In this document: one piece after another, positions 33,392-41,711 of the stretch | Layout of the letters: each line of letters opens with the position of its first letter | Position numbering within the stretch: the stretch's first letter is position 1 | Assembly (NCBI GenBank): GCA_019746355.1 | Contig: JAIESC010000062.1 | Location: forward strand, 1-64,000 | DNA length: 64,000 nt | Source of the DNA: Xanthobacteraceae bacterium | GTDB taxonomy: Bacteria > Pseudomonadota > Alphaproteobacteria > Rhizobiales > Xanthobacteraceae | Direction: 5' to 3' | Notes under the pieces: model-generated | What the model was told of the DNA's origin: nothing | The model's input: the letters and a program-made list of their open reading frames with translations, nothing else | Databases searched by the model: none | Made by a program: the position numbers and the translations under genes

Positions 33392-35368
33392 ATGCAGATC
33401 AAGTCTGTTCGCATTAAGAACTTTCGCGGCTTCGAGGATGAAACAATTTCGTTTGATCCGCACACCTGCCTGCTCGGCCCAAACGGCGCGGGCAAATCAA
33501 CTGTGCTGGCCGCGCTCAATGTTTTCTTCCAGGAAGTGAGCAGCGCCACCGAGGTCGCCTCTCTTTCAGAAGAGGACTTTCACAAGGATCATGCCGACAA
33601 GAGCAACACGGATACCCCTATCGAGATAACAGTGACGTTCCACAAGTTGTCGGATGCCGCGAAAACAGCACTCGACCACTACGTTCGTCACGACCAACTC
33701 GTGGTGACCGCCGTTGCGACATTCGATCCTGGTTCGCGGCGAGCTCCCGTGGAGCAGTTCGGTGAGCGTCTCATATTTGCGAAGTTCAAGCCGTTCTTCG
33801 AAGATGAGAAGAACAAGGCTTTGGTCGACGCTCTGCGAGCACGCTTTAATGAGGTCACAGCAGGGCTTGCTGATTTTCAGTCGCTCGGACCAAAGCCCAC
33901 AAAAGCGGCGATGATGTCGGCGCTACGTGCGTATGAAGAAGCTCGACCGCAGCTCTGCACGTCGGAACGCAGTGGCGACCTGTTTTATGGCGCTTCTCGT
34001 GGCCGGGGAATGTTAGAGCCCTTCGTTCAATGGATTTACTTGCCCGCCGTGAAGGACGCGTCTGAAGAAGCGGAAGAGGCCGGGAACACTGCCCTTGGCA
34101 AGTTGCTTCAGCGAACAGTGCGGCAAAAAGTAAACTTCGATGACGCACTGGAAGCGCTTCGCGCCAAGACGAGAATGGAATACGACGCGTTGCTCGCGGC
34201 GGAACAGTCCACGTTGAAAGAGATTTCCGACAGTCTTGCGAAGCGCCTGGCGACGTTCGCTCATCCCGACGCGAGCCTGGCGGTCGAATGGCTACAGGGC
34301 AGCGACAAATCCGTCTCCATCAGTGATCCCCGTGCCATGATCAAAGCGCAAGAGGGGAAGTTCAAAGGCAGTCTGACGCGGTTCGGACACGGACTACAAC
34401 GATCGTTCTTGCTTGCAATACTCCAAGAGCTTGCTTCCGTTGAATCAAGCGTGGACGAGGATCAAAAGGCGGATACCCGCACGCTGATCCTTGGCTGTGA
34501 AGAACCCGAGCTTTATCAACACCCGCCGCAAGCTCGACATTTATCGACGGTGCTGCGCTCACTCGCCGACATTGGCAACCAGATTATTTTGACCACGCAT
34601 AGTCCGTACTTCGTATCGGGCGAAACATTCGACGAAATTCGGGTTGTTCGTAAGCATCGGGGCACGGGAAAGGCCACAGTCAAGTTCACGACCTTTGACC
34701 AATTTGCATCGCGGATTGCGAACGCGACGGGCAAGAAGCCCGATAAACCCTCGCTCGCGCGCGCAAAACTGTTGGCAGCGCTGCAGCCCGAACCCGCCGA
34801 AGTGTTCTTTTGTCAAAAACTGGTTCTCGTCGAGGGCATCGCTGATCGTGCCTACCTCGCAAGCGCGCTGCACCTCGAAAATGAGTGGAATGCCATGCGG
34901 CGGGGTGGACTGCACATCGTTAGGGCTGAGCGAAAGTCTGGCATCTTGCAACTCCTCGCGATCGCGCAGGAGCTCAGTATCCCATGCTTTGTCGTGTTCG
35001 ACGCGGATGGCCATGTCAATAAGCCGGAATGGCGTACGCAGCATGAGCAAGACAACAAGGCGCTATTGAAGGCCCTAGGGCATGCTTGCGAACCCTTTCC
35101 CGCGACCATCCAATGGAGCAAGACATTTGTTGTATGGCCTAAGACCATCGAGGCAGAAATTGAAGCGTGCTTCGACACAGGGGATTGGGATCGCCTCAAC
35201 AACGCTGCCCGCGCCTCCGTGGACCCCAACGCCCGCGTGGGGAAGAATCCGGCCTTCATCGGCGAGTTCTTGCAGCTTGCTTGGAGCGAAGACAAGAAAC
35301 CAAAAGTCCTTACTCAGCTGGTGCAGAGCTTGAAGGAATTCAATACGTCGGGCGAGGTAACCTCATGA
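33392..35368 (+). CDS. OLD-family ATP-dependent nuclease (AAA + TOPRIM)
   Basis: Encodes 658 residues. The N-terminal ABC-type ATPase has Walker A LLGPNGAGKSTVLAALNVFF (K35) and a Walker B-like GCEEPELYQHP. The C-terminal TOPRIM domain shows the glutamate in LVLVEGIADRAYLA and the DxD in FVVFDADGH. OLD-family nucleases cut DNA with metal ions, and several act in phage defence alone or with a partner such as GajB in Gabija. No UvrD-like partner is present here; its neighbours are an SbcCD-like pair and a KTSC protein, which overlaps by ATGA. Confidence 0.88.
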   Translation: MQIKSVRIKNFRGFEDETISFDPHTCLLGPNGAGKSTVLAALNVFFQEVSSATEVASLSEEDFHKDHADKSNTDTPIEITVTFHKLSDAAKTALDHYVRHDQLVVTAVATFDPGSRRAPVEQFGERLIFAKFKPFFEDEKNKALVDALRARFNEVTAGLADFQSLGPKPTKAAMMSALRAYEEARPQLCTSERSGDLFYGASRGRGMLEPFVQWIYLPAVKDASEEAEEAGNTALGKLLQRTVRQKVNFDDALEALRAKTRMEYDALLAAEQSTLKEISDSLAKRLATFAHPDASLAVEWLQGSDKSVSISDPRAMIKAQEGKFKGSLTRFGHGLQRSFLLAILQELASVESSVDEDQKADTRTLILGCEEPELYQHPPQARHLSTVLRSLADIGNQIILTTHSPYFVSGETFDEIRVVRKHRGTGKATVKFTTFDQFASRIANATGKKPDKPSLARAKLLAALQPEPAEVFFCQKLVLVEGIADRAYLASALHLENEWNAMRRGGLHIVRAERKSGILQLLAIAQELSIPCFVVFDADGHVNKPEWRTQHEQDNKALLKALGHACEPFPATIQWSKTFVVWPKTIEAEIEACFDTGDWDRLNNAARASVDPNARVGKNPAFIGEFLQLAWSEDKKPKVLTQLVQSLKEFNTSGEVTS

Positions 35369-35580
35369 ACCGAGTGCCTGTGAGATCATCGAACATCGAG
35401 TCTGTCGGCTACGATGCAGCGAGTGAAACCCTTGAGGTGCAGTTCAGGTCCAGCGGCGGTATCTATCAGTACGGGGCCGTGCCTGCAGCCACACATGCAC
35501 GGTTTATGTCTGCGCCGTCGAAGGGCAAGTTCTTCGATCAGTACATTCGCAACAAATTCAGGACCACGAAGGTCGGATAG
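35365..35580 (+). CDS. KTSC domain small protein
   Basis: Encodes 71 residues. SSNIESVGYDAASETLEVQF and the end FFDQYIRNKF match the KTSC domain (named from lysyl-tRNA synthetase C-terminal fusions), in which F/Y-x-x-x-I-R-x-x-F is conserved. The domain may bind nucleic acid, but its role is unknown. The start overlaps the OLD stop by four bases, so it is probably translated together with the nuclease. Confidence 0.8.
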   Translation: MNRVPVRSSNIESVGYDAASETLEVQFRSSGGIYQYGAVPAATHARFMSAPSKGKFFDQYIRNKFRTTKVG

Positions 35581-35622
35581 GCTACGCTGGGCGATGCTTA
35601 TGTGCGCGGATGGTCCGCCATC

Positions 35623-36720
35623 ATGAACAAGCAGCTTGCGCTTGCCGGAGTGCGGCTCGCCGATATTCTCAAGGGTACTTTCCAGTACTGCCCACCTGCC
35701 ATGGACCTCTTCAACCCAGTCGTCGCCGCCGAGAAACTGCACCAGAACTTTCAGCGAACTCTGGATCCCACTTCGGCAGGCGTGCGCGCCGTGTTGAGCC
35801 AATGGGCCGAGGGCTTCCAGGACCGTGACGGCAAGTTCGTGCGCGAATTTCAGACCACATACAATTCGTCGTTCTGGGAACTCTATCTCTTTGCCGTTTT
35901 GAAGCAACTCCGCATCGCGGTCGATTTCTCGTTCGGCGCGCCGGATTTCGTGGCGCGTGACCACGGTCTCGCCATCGAAGCCGTTATTGCAAGCCATGCG
36001 CAAGGCGACGTGCCGGAGTGGGAAAAGACGCTTGAGGGTATCGCCGACATGGACCTGGAGGCGGCCTACGCCCGATCCATCACTCGGCTAGCCAATGCCA
36101 TCACCGCCAAGTCCGAGGCTTTCCTCCAGCGCTACGCGTCGCTCCCGCACATGAAGGGCCGCAGCTATATCGTCGCCGTCTCGAATTACGGCACGCAGGA
36201 TTTCAACATGATCGGCGATATGCCGATGCAATGGCTGCTCTACGATCACTTCGGCCGGAAGGAGGTCGTGAAGCCCAATGGCTCCCGCATCGAACTCGGC
36301 TGGTTCAACTCCGACCGCTTCGCCCATATCAGCGGCGTGATGTATTCGTCGGTCGCGACTTTCGGCAAGGCGCGTGCGCTCGGGAACGACCAGGGCGAGT
36401 TCGTCTTCCATGCCATCCGCATCCGCAACAATCACGAGCCGATCCAGATCGTCGCCAAGAAGGCGGAATATTCGGAAAGCCTCACCGACGGGCTGCGGCT
36501 CTACGTCAATCCATACGCAGCCGTGCCATTGGATATCGGACCGTTTGCCGATGATGACGGCATTCGAAAGTTCTTCACGGATCCCGAGCACGGCGTGGTC
36601 TCGACCTGCCACCCGGACGGTGATCTCTGCATGCGTATGATTCAGCGGATGACCTCACGAAGAGCCGACGCGACACCATCTACAGGAGATGCGGCCAGAT
36701 CAGGTCGCCGAAGCCGTTGA
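35623..36720 (+). CDS. Uncharacterised protein with a possible nuclease-like core
   Basis: Encodes 365 residues from MNKQLALAGVRLADILKGTF. A conserved-looking core includes FQTTYNSSFWELYLFAVLKQ, then VDFSFGAPDFVARDHGLAIE, where PDF-x(n)-E resembles a PDDEXK half-motif but the lysine is replaced (IEAVIA). SDRFAHISGVMYSSVATFGK follows. The last 30 residues are low in pattern and overlap the convergent membrane-protein gene by 41 bases. It follows the KTSC gene by 42 bases on the same strand. I do not recognise the family with certainty. Confidence 0.65.
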   Translation: MNKQLALAGVRLADILKGTFQYCPPAMDLFNPVVAAEKLHQNFQRTLDPTSAGVRAVLSQWAEGFQDRDGKFVREFQTTYNSSFWELYLFAVLKQLRIAVDFSFGAPDFVARDHGLAIEAVIASHAQGDVPEWEKTLEGIADMDLEAAYARSITRLANAITAKSEAFLQRYASLPHMKGRSYIVAVSNYGTQDFNMIGDMPMQWLLYDHFGRKEVVKPNGSRIELGWFNSDRFAHISGVMYSSVATFGKARALGNDQGEFVFHAIRIRNNHEPIQIVAKKAEYSESLTDGLRLYVNPYAAVPLDIGPFADDDGIRKFFTDPEHGVVSTCHPDGDLCMRMIQRMTSRRADATPSTGDAARSGRRSR

Positions 36721-37138
36721 TGAACGTGCCGCCAGCCAGCAGCGCGATCTCGACGCTGCGAACCGCAAATTTATGCGACTTCTCCGTGAAGGCGATCGTG
36801 GCATCCAGAAGCGCCACCAGCTTCCGGCTGCCGGCTTCGCTGCGCTGGAGGTTCAGCGAGAAGTCATTGCGAAGCTCCTTGCCCATGTCGTTGGCCGATG
36901 GCAGCCAGAACTCCTGGACATAAGTGTATAGGATTCCGACGACCACCACGATTGAGCCGGCTCTCTGGACCGACGTGCAGGCATCGGCGGTGCAGTACGC
37001 CGCTCCGAAAATGTGGACGATTATGAAACTCATGGAGAGGACGACGTACGGCATGAGCACGAGCGGCAACAGCGCGAAAATCAAATTGAACAGAATATAG
37101 AGGTTGCCCAAATTAACGGACGGCTCCCCGGTATTCAT
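36680..37138 (-). CDS. Small integral membrane protein
   Basis: Encodes 152 residues from MNTGEPSVNLGNLYILFNLI. Hydrophobic helices are visible at about residues 12-45 (two, with LLPLVLMPYVVLSMSFIIVH), 62-77 (GSIVVVVGILYTYVQEF), and near the C-terminus (VEIALLAGGTFINGFGDLIW). No known family recognised. Convergent with the preceding gene with a 41-base overlap. It could be a membrane partner of the neighbouring nuclease genes, but nothing in the sequence shows that. Confidence 0.55.
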   Translation of the reverse strand: MNTGEPSVNLGNLYILFNLIFALLPLVLMPYVVLSMSFIIVHIFGAAYCTADACTSVQRAGSIVVVVGILYTYVQEFWLPSANDMGKELRNDFSLNLQRSEAGSRKLVALLDATIAFTEKSHKFAVRSVEIALLAGGTFINGFGDLIWPHLL

Positions 37139-37936
37139 TGTCTCCCCCCGGTCGCGTACCCAAGAATATCAATGTCGATCACGTCGCGAACTCCGTAAAG
37201 TGCAGGCGCGACCGCCCGAGGGCGGCACGGCTCTCGTGAACCGAGCCCAAGCAGGTCTCGGCCGTCCGGCTTCGATCCTCGCGCAAGGTTTTCAGTGAGC
37301 GCAAGCGCTCGCTTTTCTCATTTGAGCGAAGGCTAAGGGGCTCTGCCCCGTCGCGCGTGCAAGGCATCCACGCCCGCCGCGCGGCCTCCGCACGTCTCCC
37401 GATGCTCTTTCGTCGCGGGTGTTCATGCATCGGGTCCCTCGTGCGGACCCTCCGCGCCGCGTGCGCGGACCCTCCTTGCACTTGCGAACCCCGGTCTCGC
37501 CGACGGGCAGGGCTGCAGCGGCGGCTGCAGCCAAGGTGAAGAAAGGGAGCCGCAACCAAACTGCACGGGAGTAGCGAGCTGGCCAGAGCGCAGACCGAAG
37601 GAGCGCAGTCTGACTGCGCATTCCCAACCCTGCCGGTGCCGAGGCGCGAGGAAATGGGAAAGCCCCGCGTACAGCATCACGACCCATAAGCGAACCCAGC
37701 CCGTGCTTTTTTATTTGCGCTGCCCACGGCGGCGCATTTTATCGACGCCGTTGAAACGCGATTGCTCCGCGCGATCCGATCCGCCCTGCCGCTCCATGCG
37801 GCATTCCGCGGCACGCGGGCTTCTGACCGACCATCGTGGGACGGACGGCTCGACAGCTTGCCGCAGGCCCCACAAAATATTGTGTGCTCCGGCCTGCAAC
37901 TGTAGGATGCGAGAGGTGGTCGGCGAATGGGGGAAA
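37139..37936. other. Long noncoding stretch upstream of the hxs operon
   Basis: About 800 bases without a supported gene. A strong hairpin lies at 37,511-37,532 (GGCTGCAGC pairing with GCTGCAGCC, 4-nt loop). A short CACAA/TTGTG palindrome lies at 37,871-37,884, just before hxsD. The 37,270-37,690 part is GC-rich with open frames in many directions that look like shadows. The hxs promoter is expected in the last 100 bases. Confidence 0.4.
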
Positions 37937-38263
37937 ATGGGCGTGCCGGACCAGGGTGTACGTGACGACGCTGCGGTTGTTCTGTTCGACAGTTCGGTGC
38001 ACCCCGAGCAGGCTGTTCTGCGGGCATGTTACGCGCTTGCCGACCAAGCCGAATTCTCCGTGTCCCGCCCGAACGCCACGACGCTAAAGGTCACATTTGA
38101 GCCTGCCGTTACAGAGACGGCCGCCAAAGTTGCAACAGCATTGCGGACCGCGGTCATCGATTTTTCGGTTCGCGCCGACATCGAGACTAGAACCGCATCG
38201 CTTCGCGACGCGATCTGGCGCACGGCCTTTGCCGAATGCGTTGAGCCGCGCGACCGGTCATGA
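37937..38263 (+). CDS. hxsD: His-Xaa-Ser system protein HxsD
   Basis: Encodes about 108 residues. SSVHPEQAVLRACYALADQA and ATTLKVTFEPAV match the HxsD family, a small protein always found with the radical SAM enzymes HxsB and HxsC. Its role may be to bind or present the HxsA substrate; the system is uncharacterised. ATG 37,937 follows a GGGGGA site; ATG 37,907 is an alternative. The stop overlaps the hxsB start by ATGA. Confidence 0.88.
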   Translation: MGVPDQGVRDDAAVVLFDSSVHPEQAVLRACYALADQAEFSVSRPNATTLKVTFEPAVTETAAKVATALRTAVIDFSVRADIETRTASLRDAIWRTAFAECVEPRDRS

Positions 38264-39744
38264 ACCTCGCCTTCTCCCCGCCCGATGTCTATCGCGCTAC
38301 CGACACTTTTGGACTGATGCCCTTTCGGTTTGCCCGTATGCCGGGCTTGGCGGGCAAAGTCCTCATCACGTCGGATACCGGGGAACATGCCTTCCTGTCC
38401 GAGGCTGAATTCCACGCGCTCATCCACGGAAGCCTACGGGATGACGATCCGCTGCTCGAGGCGCTGGAAACCAGACACTTCATCTACCGCGGCGATCCAT
38501 CGGTCGCCGTTCGCCTGTCGGCTGCGCAGCTGCGGACACGAAAGTCCTTCCTGCGTGGCGGACCTTCCCTGCATATCTTCGTAGTCACGCTGCGTTGCGA
38601 TCATGCATGTCACTACTGCCAGGTCTCACGCCATGGTGGTGCCGATGGTCGCTTCGATATGTCCGAAGCCGACGCCGAGCAGGCCGTAGCCCGCTTGTTT
38701 GAGGCTCCCGCACGGGAGCTTACGGTCGAGTTTCAGGGCGGCGAACCCTTGCTGGCGTTTGGGCGCATCCGCTCCATCGTCGAGGCGATCACCGCGCGGA
38801 ATGCGATCGAGCGCCGCCGCATCGCGTTTACGATCACGTCAACATTGCATCATCTGGACGACGAGATGCTCGCCTTCTTCCGCGAGCACGGGTTCCACAT
38901 CTCGACCTCGTTAGACGGCGATTCCGCGCTGCACGACGCGAACCGGCCGCATCCTTCCGGTGAGGCGCATCGCCGCACCTTGCTCGGCATCGACCGCGTT
39001 CGAAGCGCGGTCGGCGTCTCCGCGGTCTCCGCGCTCACCACGATCACACAACGGGCGCTCGAGCATCCCGAACGAATCGTCGATGAATACGCGCGGCTCG
39101 GCTTTAAATCGATCTTCCTTCGCCCGCTCAGCCCGTTCGGCTTCGCCGCGCGTGCGCGCCGGAAGCTCGGCTACGCGCCGCAGGCGTTTACGGCGTTCTA
39201 CGAGCGAGCCTTCAAGCACATCGTCGCCTTGAACCGATCGGGCACGCGCATGGAGGAGGTCTATGCCGCGATCCTCCTGCGCAGCATCCTTACGCCCTAT
39301 CCCACAAGCTATGTCGACCTTCGGTCGCCGGTCGGGTCAGGCTTTGGCGCGCTGGTCTACAACTATGACGGCGGCGTGTTCGCGTCCGACGAAGGCCGCA
39401 TGCTCCATGAAATGGGCGACGACGCGCTGCACCTTGGTCATGTCTCGCAGCGCTATGATGAACTGATGCGCTCGGACGCCATCCGCCTGCTGGCCGCCAG
39501 CGGGCTTGCCGAAGCGATGCCTGGCTGCGCCGATTGCGCCTTTGTTCCCTATTGCGGCGCCGATCCCGCCTCGACGCTGGCGCAACGCGGGGAGCCGTTT
39601 GGTCACCGCGCGTTCAGCGGGCACTGCCAGCGCCACACCGCGCTGTTCCAGCTGTTGTTCTGCCACCTTGCAGAGGGGGACGACGAGGTAAAGCGCATCT
39701 TGCTCGGCTGGGCGCTGGGCAAGCAGGTCCAGGAGGCGGCGTGA
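38260..39744 (+). CDS. hxsB: His-Xaa-Ser system radical SAM maturase HxsB
   Basis: Encodes 494 residues. The iron-sulfur motif of radical SAM enzymes is C113, C117 and C120 in TLRCDHACHYCQVSRHGG. Other family marks are VEFQGGEPLLAF and ISTSLDGDSALHDANRPHPS. The C-terminal cysteines (MPGCADCAFVPYCGADP, FSGHCQ) form a SPASM-like extra cluster site. It presumably modifies HxsA using radical chemistry. Overlaps hxsD and hxsC, so the whole locus is one operon. Confidence 0.93.
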   Translation: MNLAFSPPDVYRATDTFGLMPFRFARMPGLAGKVLITSDTGEHAFLSEAEFHALIHGSLRDDDPLLEALETRHFIYRGDPSVAVRLSAAQLRTRKSFLRGGPSLHIFVVTLRCDHACHYCQVSRHGGADGRFDMSEADAEQAVARLFEAPARELTVEFQGGEPLLAFGRIRSIVEAITARNAIERRRIAFTITSTLHHLDDEMLAFFREHGFHISTSLDGDSALHDANRPHPSGEAHRRTLLGIDRVRSAVGVSAVSALTTITQRALEHPERIVDEYARLGFKSIFLRPLSPFGFAARARRKLGYAPQAFTAFYERAFKHIVALNRSGTRMEEVYAAILLRSILTPYPTSYVDLRSPVGSGFGALVYNYDGGVFASDEGRMLHEMGDDALHLGHVSQRYDELMRSDAIRLLAASGLAEAMPGCADCAFVPYCGADPASTLAQRGEPFGHRAFSGHCQRHTALFQLLFCHLAEGDDEVKRILLGWALGKQVQEAA

Positions 39745-40925
39745 TGGCCAAGCCGCTCCATACCCGCGCGGTCGCGCAGGGCTGGCCACACGAACCGTCG
39801 ATCCGCAAGGCGCTGTTGCTGCGCGAGGCCCTTGCTCAAAGGGTGCCCTTGCACGAGGTGATCGCCGACCTTCGCGGGCTCGATGACGTGGATTTGGGAT
39901 CGCTGGCGTCGATCGGACTCGGCGGCGTGCTCATGTGCGAAGGCTCGGACTACGTTACCTTGCCAATCCTGCATTCGCTTTCGGATGATGCCGTGGTGGG
40001 CGAGGGCGACGTGCTACGCATCCACCCGTCCGGTCAGATCAATGTCCTTTACCGGCGCGGTGCGAACGCCAACGCGCTGTTCGTCACCGAGCGCTGCAAC
40101 AGCAAATGCCTTATGTGCAGCCAGCCACCGCGCGACGACAACGACGACTGGCGTATCGCGGAGCTTGCGCGGGTTATTCCGCTTCTTGATCCGGAGCTTC
40201 CGGTTCTCGGCGTCACGGGCGGCGAACCGACGCTCTTGGGCTCAAAGCTGGGATTGCTGTTTGAGACCGCGAAGCGCTTCTTGCCGCACACAACCCTGCA
40301 TGTCCTTAGCAACGGGCGCGCCTTTCAGTCCCGCGTGTTTACGGCCGGCTTTCAGGCAGCTGTCGATCAGGTTGTTTGGGCCGTCCCACTCTACGCCCCG
40401 ACCGCGGCGGCCCATGACTACATCGTGCAGTCGTCCGGCGCTTTCGTCGAGACGGTCCACGGCCTCTACAACCTCGCCGAAGCCGGCCACGCGATCGAGC
40501 TTCGCTGTGTCATCAGCCGCGAAAACGCAGGCCGCCTCCTCGCCCTGGCCGAGTTCGTTTCCCGCAATTTGCCGTTCGTACGCCACGTTGCGTTCATGGG
40601 GCTCGAACCCATGGGGTATGCGCGCGTTAACCGCGCCGCGCTCTGGATCGACCCCGCTGATTACGGCAACGCCCTGCGCAGGGCCGTCCTGCATCTTCAT
40701 CTGCGCGACATTCCCGTCTCGATTTACAACCTGCCGCTCTGCGTGCTGCAGGAGGATATGCGGCCCTTTGCGCGTCAAAGCATTTCGGACTGGAAGAACG
40801 TTTACGCGCCCGAATGCGACGGCTGCGCGGTGAAAGACCAGTGCTCCGGCTTCTTTCGCTCGGCTGGCGCCGACTGGCGTAGCCGCGATGTTGCAGCCGT
40901 CCGCGCTCCGGAGGCCGTCGCATGA
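39744..40925 (+). CDS. hxsC: His-Xaa-Ser system radical SAM maturase HxsC
   Basis: Encodes 393 residues. The radical SAM motif is C118, C122 and C125 in TERCNSKCLMCSQPPRDDND, followed by VLGVTGGEPTLLG. The late cysteines in YAPECDGCAVKDQCSGFF may bind a second cluster. It is the second maturase of the locus; both are required features of the family. The start ATG shares a base with the hxsB stop (TGATG), and the end overlaps hxsA by ATGA. Confidence 0.93.
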   Translation: MAKPLHTRAVAQGWPHEPSIRKALLLREALAQRVPLHEVIADLRGLDDVDLGSLASIGLGGVLMCEGSDYVTLPILHSLSDDAVVGEGDVLRIHPSGQINVLYRRGANANALFVTERCNSKCLMCSQPPRDDNDDWRIAELARVIPLLDPELPVLGVTGGEPTLLGSKLGLLFETAKRFLPHTTLHVLSNGRAFQSRVFTAGFQAAVDQVVWAVPLYAPTAAAHDYIVQSSGAFVETVHGLYNLAEAGHAIELRCVISRENAGRLLALAEFVSRNLPFVRHVAFMGLEPMGYARVNRAALWIDPADYGNALRRAVLHLHLRDIPVSIYNLPLCVLQEDMRPFARQSISDWKNVYAPECDGCAVKDQCSGFFRSAGADWRSRDVAAVRAPEAVA

Positions 40926-41581
40926 AACGCGACTGGGCAGCCTACCTGCGCAAAGTCCTCGCCTGGTCCATGCCGGCTGCCGCGACGGCAACCGTATGGT
41001 CGCCGTCGTTCTCTGCCACGCTTCCGTCTGACAACGCCGACGCCGCGGCCGCGTCTCCGGCCGGCGCTCCGATAACCTTCGAGCGCCCAAACTATATCGA
41101 CGGTCCCGACCGCTATGCGGCGCATCGCAGCCATTCTAGCCACCGCAGCCATTCAAGCCATCGCAGCCACAGCTCGCACTATTCCGGCTCGCGTGGCGGC
41201 ATTTACGCTCCCTCGCTGCCACCGGCTACAACGCCGCTGCCTCCTGCGACGCCGCCAGCCGCGGCGGGAAGCGCTCCTAGCCAGACCGAGCGCGCCCCGC
41301 TGAATATCGCGCCGCCTGCAACTGGTACCCGGCCGCCCGCAACGGCCGCACCCGCGGCGCCTGCCTCACGGCCGCACGCGGCTCCGCCGCTCCGTCCGGA
41401 GATCGTCGTCATGCGCGTCCAGCTCGAGCTGAAATCGCGCAAGCTCTACGACGGGCCGATCGACGGGCGCATGTCGGAGGGATTCCGCAACGCCTTGCGG
41501 GCCTTCCAGATCCTCCAACGGCTTCCCGACACGGGAACGATGGATAACGCCACGCTGGCGCGGCTTGGGATCGTCTATTGA
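40922..41581 (+). CDS. hxsA: His-Xaa-Ser repeat protein HxsA
   Basis: Encodes 219 residues. An N-terminal hydrophobic stretch (KVLAWSMPAAATATVWSPS) could act as a signal or anchor. Seven contiguous His-Xaa-Ser triplets run from H68 to S88, alternating HRS and HSS and ending HYS. A proline/alanine-rich linker follows. The C-terminal domain (QLELKSRKLYDGPIDGRMSE, TGTMDNATLARLGI) is a peptidoglycan-binding-like fold. The triplets are the presumed target of HxsB and HxsC. A cell-surface or periplasmic product is inferred. Confidence 0.92.
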   Translation: MKRDWAAYLRKVLAWSMPAAATATVWSPSFSATLPSDNADAAAASPAGAPITFERPNYIDGPDRYAAHRSHSSHRSHSSHRSHSSHYSGSRGGIYAPSLPPATTPLPPATPPAAAGSAPSQTERAPLNIAPPATGTRPPATAAPAAPASRPHAAPPLRPEIVVMRVQLELKSRKLYDGPIDGRMSEGFRNALRAFQILQRLPDTGTMDNATLARLGIVY

Positions 41582-41711
41582 CGGGGCAGGGCTCTGGATG
41601 CCGCACTGGCGGAACAAAGGATGCTCGCCTTTTTCTGCCGCCACCTCGTAGGGCTGTGCGTACCTACAGGCATAAGACGGCGGAAGATGCAGCCCTACCT
41701 GCGACCGTTCC

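Noticed and set aside
33392..35368. Gabija system
   Set aside because: The OLD-type nuclease resembles GajA, but there is no UvrD-like helicase GajB next to it.
41100..41200. Short tandem DNA repeats that could suggest a CRISPR or minisatellite
   Set aside because: They are the codons of the seven His-Xaa-Ser triplets of HxsA; no spacers and no cas genes are present.
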